From: Shouchella patagoniensis
GTDB lineage: Bacteria > Bacillota > Bacilli > Bacillales > Bacillaceae_D
Length of the DNA stretch: 64,000 nt
Assembly (NCBI RefSeq): GCF_002019705.1
Contig: NZ_KV917377.1
Location: 2,292,565 to 2,356,564, forward strand
Reading direction: 5' to 3'
The notes beneath the pieces were generated by a model, which was given only the letters and a program-made list of their open reading frames with translations, did not search any database and was not told the origin of the DNA. The translations under genes were made by a program, and so were the position numbers. Of this stretch, positions 16,905-27,379 are shown one piece after another (within the stretch, counting starts at the first letter, position 1; each line of letters begins with the position of its first letter).

Positions 16905-17672
16905 ATGAAAAAACTAAAAAATCAAGTCGCCATTATTACAGGAGCCGCACGAGGAATTGGTGCAGCTTCCGCCCTCGCTCTCGCAAAGGAAGGTTCAAAC
17001 GTCGTATTGGTCGACATTTTACCGAGTGAAGAAATGAAACAAACGATTCTACAAGAAGCGCCTGACGTAGAGGTGCTGTCAATCGTGATGGACATTAACG
17101 ATTCACAGGCGATTAAGCGCTTGATGGCTGACGTTTATCAAACCTTTTCCCGAATCGATACGATCGTCAACAATGCAGGCACATGCGCCCGGGTAGACTT
17201 GGAAAACCTGACGGAAGACTTATGGGAACGAGACATCAATACGAATTTAAAAGGGACCTTTCTGATGACACAAGCGGCCATTTACCCGTATATGAAGGAA
17301 CAGAAACGAGGAAAGATCATTAACGTTAGTTCGATCTCTGGCATCATGGGCGGTCCTTTTGCCTCTAGCAACGGAAAGAAATCGGAGCGTTCGGGCCCTG
17401 GCTACGCCGCGTCAAAAGGGGGCGTCATCGCCTTTACTCGTTGGGTCGCAAAGGAAGTTGGTTCACTTGGCATCACATGCAACAGCATTGCGCCAGGTCC
17501 AGTTGAAACCGAGATTACAAAAGGCATGGATTATCCACTGACAAATCAAATCATACAGCGAATGGGTACACCTGAAGACATCGCTGGAGCAGTGGTCTAC
17601 TTCGCTTCGCCTCATTCTGATTATGTGACAGGTGAAGTCCTCAAAGTGTGTGGAGGAAGCGCCATTGGTTAA
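16905..17672 (+). CDS. Short-chain dehydrogenase/reductase
   Basis: 255 residues from ATG 16905, which has AAAGGAGG at ideal spacing; a longer frame from 16872 overlaps dctM and lacks such a site. Cofactor motif TGAARGIG near residue 14, NNAG near 90, and catalytic Ser with YAASK near 170. A glycine/serine-rich insert sits just before the tyrosine. In this operon it most likely oxidises a 3-hydroxyacyl compound to the 3-oxo form for the thiolase. The exact substrate is not shown by sequence. Confidence 0.85.
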   Translation: MKKLKNQVAIITGAARGIGAASALALAKEGSNVVLVDILPSEEMKQTILQEAPDVEVLSIVMDINDSQAIKRLMADVYQTFSRIDTIVNNAGTCARVDLENLTEDLWERDINTNLKGTFLMTQAAIYPYMKEQKRGKIINVSSISGIMGGPFASSNGKKSERSGPGYAASKGGVIAFTRWVAKEVGSLGITCNSIAPGPVETEITKGMDYPLTNQIIQRMGTPEDIAGAVVYFASPHSDYVTGEVLKVCGGSAIG

Positions 17673-17697
17673 TTCACAAGCAAGAGGAGGGTTGGAT

Positions 17698-18192
17698 ATG
17701 ACATTGGAGAAAAGGCGGTCACATAGTCAACTGACAACCAACAATCAAACGGTTTACGGCTCCCTCGCCGCCGGCGATGATTTGATGGACACGATTCTGC
17801 TCATTTGTGAGGACTACGACATCCGTTCTGGCATGGTGACATGTATCGGTTCACTTGAGCAAACCGGCTTTACGGTCTTTAAAACGGAAGGTGGCAAACC
17901 GAGCGGCTATGCGGCACCTACCATCATTTCTGAACCCGTCGAATTGATTCAAGCGACCGGATTTATTTGTGAAGACGAGACCGGGGAACTCGATCTTCAT
18001 ATGCACGGCTTGGTAGAACGACAGGACGAACGCATTCAAGCGGGTCATTTTCTTCGCGGCTTAAACAAAGTCTGCATTATCGTTGAATTTGTGATTCAAA
18101 CCTCCCCAGTCGTCGCTGCGACGAGACAATACGATCGCTCGCTCGGCTACAAGGTGATGAATTTCACTCAAAGAGAGGAGAGCAACCGATGA
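17698..18192 (+). CDS. PPC (DUF296) domain protein
   Basis: 164 residues from ATG 17698, behind AAGAGGAGGG. The fold begins at YGSLAAGDDLMDTILLICED and continues with GMVTCIGSLEQTGF and a DLHMHG segment around residue 100, a metal-site-like feature of PPC proteins. In plants this domain is linked to AT-hook DNA-binding proteins; in bacteria it is usually alone and its function is poorly known. Single-domain forms recur beside acyl-CoA and TRAP genes, so an enzymatic or regulatory part in the pathway is possible. Its stop overlaps the next start (ATGA). Confidence 0.75.
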   Translation: MTLEKRRSHSQLTTNNQTVYGSLAAGDDLMDTILLICEDYDIRSGMVTCIGSLEQTGFTVFKTEGGKPSGYAAPTIISEPVELIQATGFICEDETGELDLHMHGLVERQDERIQAGHFLRGLNKVCIIVEFVIQTSPVVAATRQYDRSLGYKVMNFTQREESNR

Positions 18193-19670
18193 CCACACTT
18201 GGCTCATTAGCAAAAAAAGCATTCAGGCAATATTCAGAGGAAGTGGCTGTCGTCGATCGCTTCCGAACACTCACCTACCGCGAGCTGCAAGAAGATTCAA
18301 GTCGCTTGGCGAACGGGTTGACCGCTCTCGGTCTGACAAAAGGCGACCGCGTGGGCATTCTGATGTCCAACCGAGCAGAGCACGTCCTCCTTGACGTGGC
18401 TGTAGCGATGGCAGGATTCATCAAAGTCCCGATCAACTTTAAACTACACCCAAAAGAGATGGCGTACATTATTGATCACGCTGGTGTCTCTGTCCTAATT
18501 GGCGAAAAGGCATTGCTCTCCCCTTTGACGGTCGACTGCCCTGTTTATACGGTAGAACACTCGCTGGCGTCTTTTTTAGCCGAGCAAGCGCTCACCCTAC
18601 CTACGATCAATGTGGTTGAAACCGATCCTTATGCCCTGATGTACACGTCAGGGACAACCGGCAGACCAAAAGGAGCAATTCTCTCGCACCGAGCGATGGT
18701 CTCTTCGGCCCAATCGCTGATGATGGCTTGTGAAATCAGCTATGACGACATCATTGGGCATGTCGCACCACTCACGCACGGAAGCAATTTTCTCGCACAA
18801 TGTGCGTTGATCTTAGGGCTGAAGCAAGTCATTTTCGATACGTTTGATCCTGTACACTTTATGGATGAGCTTGAACAGGAAAAAATTACAACCATTTTTA
18901 TGGTGCCAACAATTTTAAACATGATGATTCATGAACCAAGCTTTACCCCTTATAAACTCCGCTATTTAAAATCGATTAATATGGCGGGTGCGCCGATTGC
19001 AGTGGAGAAGCTACACACCGCGCTTGAACAGCTTGGACCAATTTTTGCGGAAACGTACGGTCTTGTCGAAGCGCCGATGACGATCACGATTATGCCAAAA
19101 CGCAAGCTGCATGAGCGCCTCGCTTCTTGTGGAGCGGTCAGCCCGGTCGTTGAGATGTGCATTCGGGATGAAGACGGCAAAGAAGTGGCTCAAGGTATGG
19201 TTGGAGAAGTGACATGCAAAGGCCCACTCGTCATGAACGGGTATTGGAACAATGAAGAAGCCACCGCTGAAGCGATTCGGGACGGCTGGTTTTACACCGG
19301 TGACATGGGGTGGGTCGACGAACAAGGCTACTTGCATCTCATCGATCGAAAAAAAGACATCATTATTAGTGGAGGGATGAACATTTACCCCCGTGAAGTG
19401 GAAGAAGTCCTCAACGAACACCCTGATGTGAAAGAAACATGTGTCTTCGGTGTACCCGATGACAAATGGGGTGAAAGCGTGTATGCGCATGTTGTCTTAA
19501 AGCAAGGGCACACCGCACAAACCGCGGACCTCTTGCACCATTGCAAACAAAACTTAGCTAGTTACAAGAAACCGTCTTTTCTGCAATTTGTAAGCGAACT
19601 TCCCAAGAATTCGTATGGGAAAATTCTCCGCAGAGAACTGCGTAACCTTTACAAGGAAGGGGTGAAGTGA
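18189..19670 (+). CDS. AMP-forming acyl-CoA synthetase / ligase
   Basis: 493 residues of the ANL superfamily. The phosphate loop YTSGTTGRPKGA lies at 152-163, the adenine-site AETYGLVEAPM near 285, and GWFYTGDMGWVDEQGYLHLIDRKKD at about 366-390. The C-terminal lysine motif YGKILRREL is at the end. It activates a carboxylic acid with ATP and links it to CoA, presumably the acid brought in by the TRAP system. It overlaps the PPC gene by 4 bases and ends directly before the thiolase gene. Chain length or ring structure of the substrate cannot be read. Confidence 0.9.
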   Translation: MTTLGSLAKKAFRQYSEEVAVVDRFRTLTYRELQEDSSRLANGLTALGLTKGDRVGILMSNRAEHVLLDVAVAMAGFIKVPINFKLHPKEMAYIIDHAGVSVLIGEKALLSPLTVDCPVYTVEHSLASFLAEQALTLPTINVVETDPYALMYTSGTTGRPKGAILSHRAMVSSAQSLMMACEISYDDIIGHVAPLTHGSNFLAQCALILGLKQVIFDTFDPVHFMDELEQEKITTIFMVPTILNMMIHEPSFTPYKLRYLKSINMAGAPIAVEKLHTALEQLGPIFAETYGLVEAPMTITIMPKRKLHERLASCGAVSPVVEMCIRDEDGKEVAQGMVGEVTCKGPLVMNGYWNNEEATAEAIRDGWFYTGDMGWVDEQGYLHLIDRKKDIIISGGMNIYPREVEEVLNEHPDVKETCVFGVPDDKWGESVYAHVVLKQGHTAQTADLLHHCKQNLASYKKPSFLQFVSELPKNSYGKILRRELRNLYKEGVK

Positions 19671-20810
19671 ATGACTGCTATTGCTGTAACAGGAACAGGC
19701 ATTACCCCTTTTGGCAAACGCGATGAATCGTTAAAAACGTTGTTGCTTCAAGCATGTCGAGAGGCGTTACTTGAAGCAGAGCGCCCACGAGTGGACGCCT
19801 TGTTTATCGGCAACTTCATCGGTGGTCCCCTTGCAAATCAAGAAATATTAGGGGCAATGATTGCCGGTGAACTCGGGCTTGGCCCGATACCAACGATGAA
19901 AACTGAAGGGGCGTGCGCTTCAGGTGGGATTGCATTCCGGCAAGCGTATCAGCTTGTTAAAGCCGGAGAGTATGATTGTGTGCTTGTTGCTGGCGGAGAA
20001 AAGATGACCAATCACCCGACGGAAACGGTCATTACCGCTGTGAATTATGCGATGGACAACGAATCGAGCGAAAGCTTTTCAGGCCTTACGTTTCCCGGAT
20101 TTTTCGGTGTTCTCGCTAATCGGTATATGCATGAGTACGGCGCAACCAAAAAACACCTTGCGCTCGTTGCTCACAAAAACCGGATGTACGCATTAAACAA
20201 TCCGATTTCACAATTTAAAAAACCGGCAAGCATTGAGGAAATCATGAACGCTAGACCGATTACCGAGCCGCTTGGCTTGTTTGATTGCTCCCCTATTTCT
20301 GACGGCGCAGCCGCGGTCGTCATTCAACGAACGAACAGCGGCGGTGTAGAGGTGCTGGCCTCTGGCCAGTCATCGGGAACACCGCTCATGCAGGAAGTAC
20401 CTGACATGCTGCGCATGAATGCGACGTACACATCTGCCCAGCAAGCTTACGCTGAAGCAGGCTTCGGTCCCAAAGAACTGGACGTCGTCGAACTTCACGA
20501 TTGTTTTTCAATGACTGAAATCATCGCCATCGAAGAGCTTGGTCTCTTCGAACATGGACACGGCTTTGAGGCAGTCGAACAAGGACAAACAAAGCACGGC
20601 GGCACCATCCCTGTTAATACGAGTGGTGGTTTGCTTTCCAAAGGCCACCCCATCGGCGCTACAGGTGTTGCACAAATCGTCCAGATTGTGCAGCAGCTTC
20701 AAGGCAGGGCATGCAACCAAGTAGACGGTGCCAAAATCGGACTTTCTCAAAACCTTGGCGGCACAGGCGCCTACTCCACTGTGCACATTTTCAAAAAGGC
20801 AGGTGTGTAA
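19671..20810 (+). CDS. Thiolase of the SCP-x / lipid-transfer type
   Basis: 379 residues. The nucleophile Cys82 lies in TEGACASGG, and HDCFSMTEIIAIEELG and the GLLSKGHPIGATG histidine motif are present. The C-terminus reads LGGTGAYSTVHIF and lacks the second catalytic cysteine of classical biosynthetic thiolases. That pattern is usual for SCP-x-like thiolases that work with a DUF35 OB-fold partner, which is encoded next. It should cleave a 3-oxoacyl-CoA with CoA, releasing acetyl-CoA or propionyl-CoA. AAGGAAGGGGTG lies upstream of the ATG. Confidence 0.88.
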   Translation: MTAIAVTGTGITPFGKRDESLKTLLLQACREALLEAERPRVDALFIGNFIGGPLANQEILGAMIAGELGLGPIPTMKTEGACASGGIAFRQAYQLVKAGEYDCVLVAGGEKMTNHPTETVITAVNYAMDNESSESFSGLTFPGFFGVLANRYMHEYGATKKHLALVAHKNRMYALNNPISQFKKPASIEEIMNARPITEPLGLFDCSPISDGAAAVVIQRTNSGGVEVLASGQSSGTPLMQEVPDMLRMNATYTSAQQAYAEAGFGPKELDVVELHDCFSMTEIIAIEELGLFEHGHGFEAVEQGQTKHGGTIPVNTSGGLLSKGHPIGATGVAQIVQIVQQLQGRACNQVDGAKIGLSQNLGGTGAYSTVHIFKKAGV

Positions 20811-20812
20811 CA

Positions 20813-21124
20813 TTGGACATTCCAACAGCTTATTGCCCTACGTGCAACAAACGCTGGACTGAAGACAAACAATTTTGCTCGTCTTGCTTAAGCGATGAGC
20901 TAGAGAAGCAACCGATTGCAGGCCAGGGAACGGTTTACTCCTATACAAAAATTCATGCCGCCCCTAAGAAATACGCACAAGACGCGCCTTACTTTGTTCT
21001 CCTCGTTGACCTTGATGAAGGACTGCGTATCACCACAAAGTATACCGGCGATACCATTGCGATCAATGACCCCGTCGTTGTATCGGAAATTCAAGACCGA
21101 GCGTATGTAGTATCAAAACGATAG
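20813..21124 (+). CDS. Zinc-ribbon OB-fold protein (DUF35), thiolase partner
   Basis: 103 residues from TTG 20813, preceded by AGGTG at seven-base spacing and starting two bases after the thiolase stop. The N-terminal rubredoxin-like knuckle has CPTC and CSSC, then an OB-fold (GQGTVYSYTKIHAAP, PYFVLLVDLDEGLRI). Proteins of this family form complexes with SCP-x-type thiolases and HMG-CoA or ketoacyl synthases and are thought to channel CoA substrates. A strong terminator follows, so it is the last gene of the operon. Confidence 0.87.
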   Translation: MDIPTAYCPTCNKRWTEDKQFCSSCLSDELEKQPIAGQGTVYSYTKIHAAPKKYAQDAPYFVLLVDLDEGLRITTKYTGDTIAINDPVVVSEIQDRAYVVSKR

Positions 21125-21142
21125 ATGGAATTCTAAAGAGGA

Positions 21143-21180
21143 AACCAGACGGTGTGAAACCGTCTGGTTGTTTGTTTTCT
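21143..21180 (+). terminator. Rho-independent terminator of the TRAP/thiolase operon
   Basis: An 11-bp perfect stem (AACCAGACGGT, 21143-21153, with its complement at 21159-21169) and a T-rich tail. It closes the nine-gene plus-strand run. Confidence 0.9.
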
Positions 21181-21375
21181 TTACTGTAACTAGTCGTTTG
21201 TGAGCCGGAACACCAATAGAATAGAAACTGAAGTATTTCTCTGTCAATATCTCCCTTTACAGTGAAGAAAAGTCCTTTTTGTATTTCCTGCAAGACAACA
21301 GCACCCTTTATCAGATTTATAGTGAATGATCAGGAGGGTGAGTCCTTAAATGAAAACCTGAAAACTGCACGTATT

Positions 21376-23062
<1,687 letters not shown>

Positions 23063-23077
23063 TAATAACCTTATTTC

Positions 23078-23305
23078 TTAAGATATGAGGATGAATAAGA
23101 ATGCGTTATTACTTTTCATCATTCTCCACTCATCGACCGGGCTATGAATTAAAAAAGAAAACATAGTAAATATAAAGCTTAAAAAAGAAAGTGCGTATAC
23201 GACGAGTTCGAATGTGAGGAACAAAAATTTAGTAGAAACGAACGGTGCATACGCGAACTAGGCAATCAGTATTACACCAACAACAGCGGTTCTCCACCCT
23301 TTCAT
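23078..23305 (-). pseudogene. Small membrane protein gene with an internal TAG stop
   Basis: From ATG 23305, behind GGGAGGGATCGAG, the frame reads MKGWRTAVVGVILIA and then a TAG at 23258-23260. It then stays open for 59 more codons with two further hydrophobic stretches (residues ~22-38 and ~40-52) before TAA at 23078. A single change such as TGG to TAG would explain this. It may be a recently broken small membrane protein gene; a 15-residue peptide or readthrough is less likely. I do not recognise the family. Confidence 0.4.
23079..23106 (-). promoter_or_regulatory. Sigma-K-like promoter for the collagen-like gene
   Basis: On the minus strand an AC at 23105-23106 and CATATCTTA (CATAnnnTA, 23079-23087) are 17 bases apart, the spacing of mother-cell sigma-K promoters. 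The start codon is about 33 bases from the -10 box. The site overlaps the end of the broken small gene at 23078-23305. Confidence 0.5.
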
Positions 23306-23423
23306 TACTCGATCCCTCCCCCCATTTCACTGCTCTCTGTCGTAAGAGCTTATAATACCTCGAAAAAAAAAGCAGTGCATCCAAAAGCGGGAGCGCTACT
23401 TAGGTTTGAGTTCTTTATGTAAA

Positions 23424-23440
23424 GGCAGTCTTCCACTGCC
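23424..23440. terminator. Weak hairpin, possible terminator
   Basis: GGCAGT and ACTGCC with a five-base loop. The minus-strand side continues with TTTA. It lies about 35 bases after the small gene at 23474-23629 and may end it. Confidence 0.4.
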
Positions 23441-23473
23441 CTATTAAGACATTCGAATCATAAAAATTTCTTT

Positions 23474-23629
23474 CTACTGTTGATTCTCATCCAACACTAA
23501 ACGCAAAAAATCAATCTCTTCATCTATAGCTTTTAGTAAGCTCTCACTTTCATTTGACCCAAGTTCTTTTAGCTGCTGTAAAAAAGAGATCTCCCGTTCG
23601 AACAGGAAACGTTCACATGGGTCTAGCAT
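23474..23629 (-). CDS. Small acidic helical protein, 51 residues, unknown
   Basis: A short frame with a near-perfect GAAGGAGG ribosome site seven bases before ATG 23629. The sequence begins MLDPCERFLFEREISFLQQL and continues as a charged amphipathic helix rich in Glu, Leu and Asp (ESLLKAIDEEIDFLRLVLDE), ending NQQ. It has no membrane segment and may form a helical hairpin or coiled coil. It resembles the many small Bacillaceae proteins seen in sporulation regions, and its neighbour is a spore-surface gene, but I cannot name it. Confidence 0.6.
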   Translation of the reverse strand: MLDPCERFLFEREISFLQQLKELGSNESESLLKAIDEEIDFLRLVLDENQQ

Positions 23630-24136
23630 AAAAGACCCTCCTTCGTCTGTCTGATTTCTCTATTATCCCGTTACCCGCTTTGCTTGCAGCGCACACGTAA
23701 GAAGAGTCATTTACATAATTGAATGAAGAAAAGAGCGTACGCTCGGTGTTTATGTTGTACAGCCGAGGTTTGGAAAGATCGAGGGGGAAGTGAAGCCTAT
23801 AAAAATAGAAAGTTTGTGGAAGAAAAACATGGTCAATTAAAGTATCTTTAATTGCTTAATTATGAATGAGGCGGTATCGTTTTTTCTATATCTTGAATCA
23901 AACTGCCACCTCTTTGCGGCAGTTTCTTCAATATAAAAATAAGAATATGTTATTGTTATGGCATAGGGATAAATCAACATTAAGCGGCGTTGAATTGGAG
24001 GGAACAGCAGGGAGAGATTGCAATCCACTGTGTGAAATCTAAAGGACCTTCTGCTCTTTTCTCAACTTTACGTCCAGCTATGATCATTTAAACAAAGTAG
24101 TGGTTCTATTAAAAAAATCAGATAGACACGCATTGC
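23630..24136. other. Intergenic region with a possible gene fragment and a hairpin
   Basis: On the plus strand 23753-23851 is an open stretch reading AEVWKDRGGSEAYKNRKFVEE and then KHGQLKYL before TAA. It has a protein-like look, perhaps a transposase C-terminal tail, but lacks a start. An 8-bp perfect inverted repeat AAACTGCC / GGCAGTTT is at 23900-23925 and could stop transcription from either side. Nothing else was recognised. Confidence 0.3.
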
Positions 24137-24165
24137 AAAAAAAGAGAGCATATACGCTCTCTTTT
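24137..24165 (-). terminator. Rho-independent terminator after the SDR gene
   Basis: A 9-bp stem AAAGAGAGC / GCTCTCTTT with a six-base loop (24141-24164). On the minus strand it is followed by a run of seven T. It ends the two-gene minus-strand unit above it. Confidence 0.85.
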
Positions 24166-24195
24166 CGTATTTTCGTTATAAGCGTAAATGATGTC

Positions 24196-24933
24196 TTAAG
24201 TGAGCGATGTAGTCGGTCTCACAATCACTTCATTGACAGCGACATCGCTTGGTTGTTGAATTGCATAACTGATGGCATGAGCAATGGCGTCTGCCTGAAG
24301 TGCTTTGCGACGATATTCTTTCATAAACTGTTTTGTTTCATCGTCGGTAATGCTATCGGCTAGTTCAGATTCCGTTACACCTGGCGAAATGAGTGTTGAC
24401 CGAATATGATTCCCTTCCTCTTGCCTTAATCCTTCATTAATGGCTCGAACCGCATATTTGGTAGCACAATATACTGTAGCTGTTGGCGTTACCTCGTATG
24501 CACCGATCGAAGCAATATGAACGAATTGACCGAATCCTTGTGCTTTCATAACTGGAAGACCCGCTGCAACCCCGTGAAGAACACCGCGAATATTGACATC
24601 AATCATTTGGTTCCATTCATCTATTTTTAATGCCTCTAAAGGGGATAACGGCATCACACCAGCATTGTTTATCACAACATCAATCTGTCCAAATCTGTCT
24701 TGTGCTAAACCAATAATCGCTTTCATTTGTTCCATATCCGTCACATCAAGCTGTTGAATTACTGCAGAACCTCCCTCCGAATGAATAGAGGAGGCCAATG
24801 CTTCTAGTCGACCTAAACGCCTAGCACCTATAACGACGTGAGCTCCTTGATGGGCGAGTAATCGCGCGGTTGCTTCGCCAATTCCGCTACTTGCTCCTGT
24901 AATCACAACTACTTTTCCACTTATTTCATGCAT
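24196..24933 (-). CDS. Short-chain dehydrogenase/reductase
   Basis: 245 residues, a classical SDR. TGASSGIG at residues 13-20 binds the nucleotide, Arg38-Arg39 in GARRLGR suggests NADPH preference, NNAG lies near 90, and the catalytic Ser and YCATK are near 140-160. The ATG has AAGGAGCG upstream. It is 63 bases after a small lipoprotein gene and is divergent from an AraC regulator at 25514. SDR genes paired with an AraC regulator carrying this type of N-terminal domain are common in bacteria; the substrate is unknown. Confidence 0.88.
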   Translation of the reverse strand: MHEISGKVVVITGASSGIGEATARLLAHQGAHVVIGARRLGRLEALASSIHSEGGSAVIQQLDVTDMEQMKAIIGLAQDRFGQIDVVINNAGVMPLSPLEALKIDEWNQMIDVNIRGVLHGVAAGLPVMKAQGFGQFVHIASIGAYEVTPTATVYCATKYAVRAINEGLRQEEGNHIRSTLISPGVTESELADSITDDETKQFMKEYRRKALQADAIAHAISYAIQQPSDVAVNEVIVRPTTSLT

Positions 24934-24996
24934 TGTATCTCGCTCCTTCAGTTGATATAATTGAATGTAACAGCGAATATATTCATAAAATTACAA

Positions 24997-25359
24997 CTAC
25001 TCCTCTCGATAAAACACCATACCCGCATGGTAGAGTACATCATTCCGGAAATGACCATCGGCCGTAAACCCTGTATCATCGACATATTCGATCTTATTTC
25101 CATCAATTGTATACTTACCCTGATAGGCACTCTCGCGGTCACCTCGCGCTTCATCATAGCGCCCATTCGGCAACAATTCTTGCCGAACAAATCCATCTTC
25201 TGTCACCCACATCCCAACATAAGAATGACTTTCTGAACGTTGATTATTCATCCGATCCCCTTCTTCCGTGTTCGACTCTTCTATTTCCGAAGCATTCTGA
25301 CAGGACTGCAGCATCATGACACAAAACAACGCAACCATCAGCAGAAATTTACCTGTCAT
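24997..25359 (-). CDS. Atu4866-domain lipoprotein
   Basis: 120 residues. A lipoprotein signal peptide ends at LQSC with Cys20. A Ser/Glu-rich linker follows, then a compact beta domain from about residue 47 (YVGMWVTEDGFVRQELLPNG) to the end (VDDTGFTADGHF, YHAGMVFYRE), which matches the Atu4866 family of small beta-barrel proteins. Family members often occur beside SDR genes and AraC regulators, as here. It is probably anchored to the outer membrane face; function is unknown. Confidence 0.75.
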   Translation of the reverse strand: MTGKFLLMVALFCVMMLQSCQNASEIEESNTEEGDRMNNQRSESHSYVGMWVTEDGFVRQELLPNGRYDEARGDRESAYQGKYTIDGNKIEYVDDTGFTADGHFRNDVLYHAGMVFYREE

Positions 25360-25513
25360 GTTGTCACCTCCTTAAAAGACTGGTAAATTAGCCTAGCTTT
25401 ATTATGAAACCATTTTGTAGGAAGGCGGTAGCTAGATCCTACAGAATCATTGCCTATTTCTCCAAATGATTATATATTTAAAATTATGAGTAGATACAGA
25501 GGAGACGAGACGA

Positions 25514-26431
25514 ATGGATGACGTAAGGGATAAAGGAGAGTTGGCACGAATCATAGAACGGTTTACGAAAAAAGACGGTACCTATCAGACGGTGATTCCT
25601 GCTTTGCGTTTTATTCGCGCGTCTCATATGTCCGAGCCGGTTCATTCCGTATATGAACCTTCCCTTTGCATCGTAGCACAAGGTTCAAAATTGGTTATGC
25701 TGGGAAATGAAAACTTCCAATATGGTGTTGGCAGCTATTTAACGGCTTCCGTCCATTTACCGATTACAGGCCAAGTCATAGAAGCTTCCCTGGAAACACC
25801 TTATTTGAGCCTTCAATTGCAACTCGATATGAAGCAGATCCTCGATATCATCCGCGCTTCCGATCAAGAAGCAAAGCCCGACGGTGTCGTTAGGCGCGGC
25901 TTGATGATCAACCATCTAAACGATACGCTTTACGATGCCACACTTCGTTTCGTCCGATTGCTGGAAACGCCACACGATATTCCGATACTAGCCCCCACTA
26001 TGATGCGAGAAATGGTATATCGAGTCATCCAAAACGATCAAGGTGAGGTCTTGAGACAATTTGCTTTAATGGGTAGCCATACACAGCGAATTGCAAAGGT
26101 GATCAAACGACTTAACCGGGATTTCTCGCTGCCCTTGCGCATTGAAAAGTTAGCCGAGGAAGCAACAATGAGCCCTTCTTCCTTGTATTATTACTTCAAG
26201 AAGATAACGGCGATGAGCCCAATACAGTATCAGAAGAGGCTTAGGTTACAAGAAGCACGTCGATTGCTTCTATCTGATCAGATAGAAGCAGCAGAAGCTG
26301 CCTTTCAAGTCGGCTATGAAAGCCCTTCACACTTTAGCCGAGATTATGCACGCTTGTTTAATGAACCCCCCAAAAGGGATATTCGGCGCTTGCGTGAAAC
26401 GATGAAAAACGAAAAAATTAGATCATACTAA
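25514..26431 (+). CDS. AraC family transcriptional regulator (AraC_N type)
   Basis: 305 residues. The N-terminal effector domain (residues ~20-185; SLCIVAQGSKLVMLG near 50) is the AraC_N type linked to SDR and oxidoreductase genes. Two helix-turn-helix units follow at about 205-295 (LRIEKLAEEATMSPSSLYYYF, AEAAFQVGYESPSHFSRDYARLF). It is transcribed away from the Atu4866/SDR pair, with about 155 bases between them that should hold both promoters. It ends with a terminator. It probably activates the divergent pair. Confidence 0.9.
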   Translation: MDDVRDKGELARIIERFTKKDGTYQTVIPALRFIRASHMSEPVHSVYEPSLCIVAQGSKLVMLGNENFQYGVGSYLTASVHLPITGQVIEASLETPYLSLQLQLDMKQILDIIRASDQEAKPDGVVRRGLMINHLNDTLYDATLRFVRLLETPHDIPILAPTMMREMVYRVIQNDQGEVLRQFALMGSHTQRIAKVIKRLNRDFSLPLRIEKLAEEATMSPSSLYYYFKKITAMSPIQYQKRLRLQEARRLLLSDQIEAAEAAFQVGYESPSHFSRDYARLFNEPPKRDIRRLRETMKNEKIRSY

Positions 26432-26468
26432 AAAAGGGTCATAACCATAGGTTAGACCCTTTTCCTAA
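26432..26468 (+). terminator. Rho-independent terminator after the AraC gene
   Basis: AAAAGGGTC (26432-26440) pairs with GACCCTTTT (26455-26463) across 14 bases. It begins right at the stop codon and probably also limits readthrough from the opposite operon, which ends at 26525. Confidence 0.8.
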
Positions 26469-26524
26469 ATAGAATTAACTGTAACATTTGTAGCTTGTCT
26501 TTCATTGTGAAGCAAAGATGGATT

Positions 26525-27379
26525 TTATCTTTGAATAGCGTGGTCAAGATGGAGCATTTCTTTTAAGACGTGATCAAGCGCTTCATCGTCAAATACGCGT
26601 TTCCAATCTTCTTTAATAATCGCTTCTTTTCCGTACTCAATTGCAACCATGCATGCATCAGAGAAAGGATTTGTTCCTTTAAGAGCAACAGCGAGAGCGA
26701 TTTGAATGTGACCGTATAGCATCGCTTTGGCCGCTTCTTCTGGTACACCCTTCTTCACTGTTTCTTCAAGGCTTTCATTTAAAACCGTCCCGATCATACA
26801 AGTGATTACTTCAGCTAAAGTTGGTTCTAAAATCGCCATTTGTTTTACGGTAATGGTATGAACCGTTTCAACTGGTGCATACATCGAGCGTATGACTTCT
26901 TTTGACTGTTCGTATAAGGAGTCTTTCCCTGAATACTTAGCGGCGACAACATCCTGTTTTGCAGCAATACCTCCAAAGAAATCAGCATGCTCCTCTTCTG
27001 TTAGATGCTTTCCAAATACAGACGGATGACAAGGATGGGCCACAACGGATGTAATCTCGTCACGGTCTGCTAGAAGATTCGCATATGCAGCAGCAGGATC
27101 AAGGGTAATTAATACAGCATCAGGTTTCATCATAGGTACCACTTGAGCGGACACTGGACCAAGAACGGTATCTGGTGTTGCTAAAATAATAAAGTCACTA
27201 TCAGGAACAACTTCAGATACTTCTCTCACCTGTATGCCTTTAGTCGCTAACTCCTCCTTTTTGTTTGCAGAGCTTTCGCAAAAGTGAGTGATAAATCCTC
27301 CATTTTTTATTAAATTCGCCGTAATACGTGTTCCCATCTTTCCGCCAGCACCAATTAATGTAATTTGCTTTTTTTTCAT
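26525..27379 (-). CDS. apnO: Phosphogluconate-dehydrogenase-like enzyme, candidate D-apionate oxidoisomerase
   Basis: 284 residues from ATG 27379, preceded by AAGGAGG. The N-terminal Rossmann motif GAGGKMGTRI is followed by FIILATPDTVLGPVSA and VVAHPCHPSVFG (about residues 125-137), and then an all-helical C-terminal domain of the phosphogluconate-dehydrogenase type. In known apionate pathways this family (ApnO) oxidises and isomerises D-apionate to 3-oxo-isoapionate. The adjacent TIM-barrel and L-erythrulose phosphate genes support that reading. Its start overlaps the previous stop (ATGA). It is the last gene of the operon. Assignment is by family plus context. Confidence 0.65.
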   Translation of the reverse strand: MKKKQITLIGAGGKMGTRITANLIKNGGFITHFCESSANKKEELATKGIQVREVSEVVPDSDFIILATPDTVLGPVSAQVVPMMKPDAVLITLDPAAAYANLLADRDEITSVVAHPCHPSVFGKHLTEEEHADFFGGIAAKQDVVAAKYSGKDSLYEQSKEVIRSMYAPVETVHTITVKQMAILEPTLAEVITCMIGTVLNESLEETVKKGVPEEAAKAMLYGHIQIALAVALKGTNPFSDACMVAIEYGKEAIIKEDWKRVFDDEALDHVLKEMLHLDHAIQR

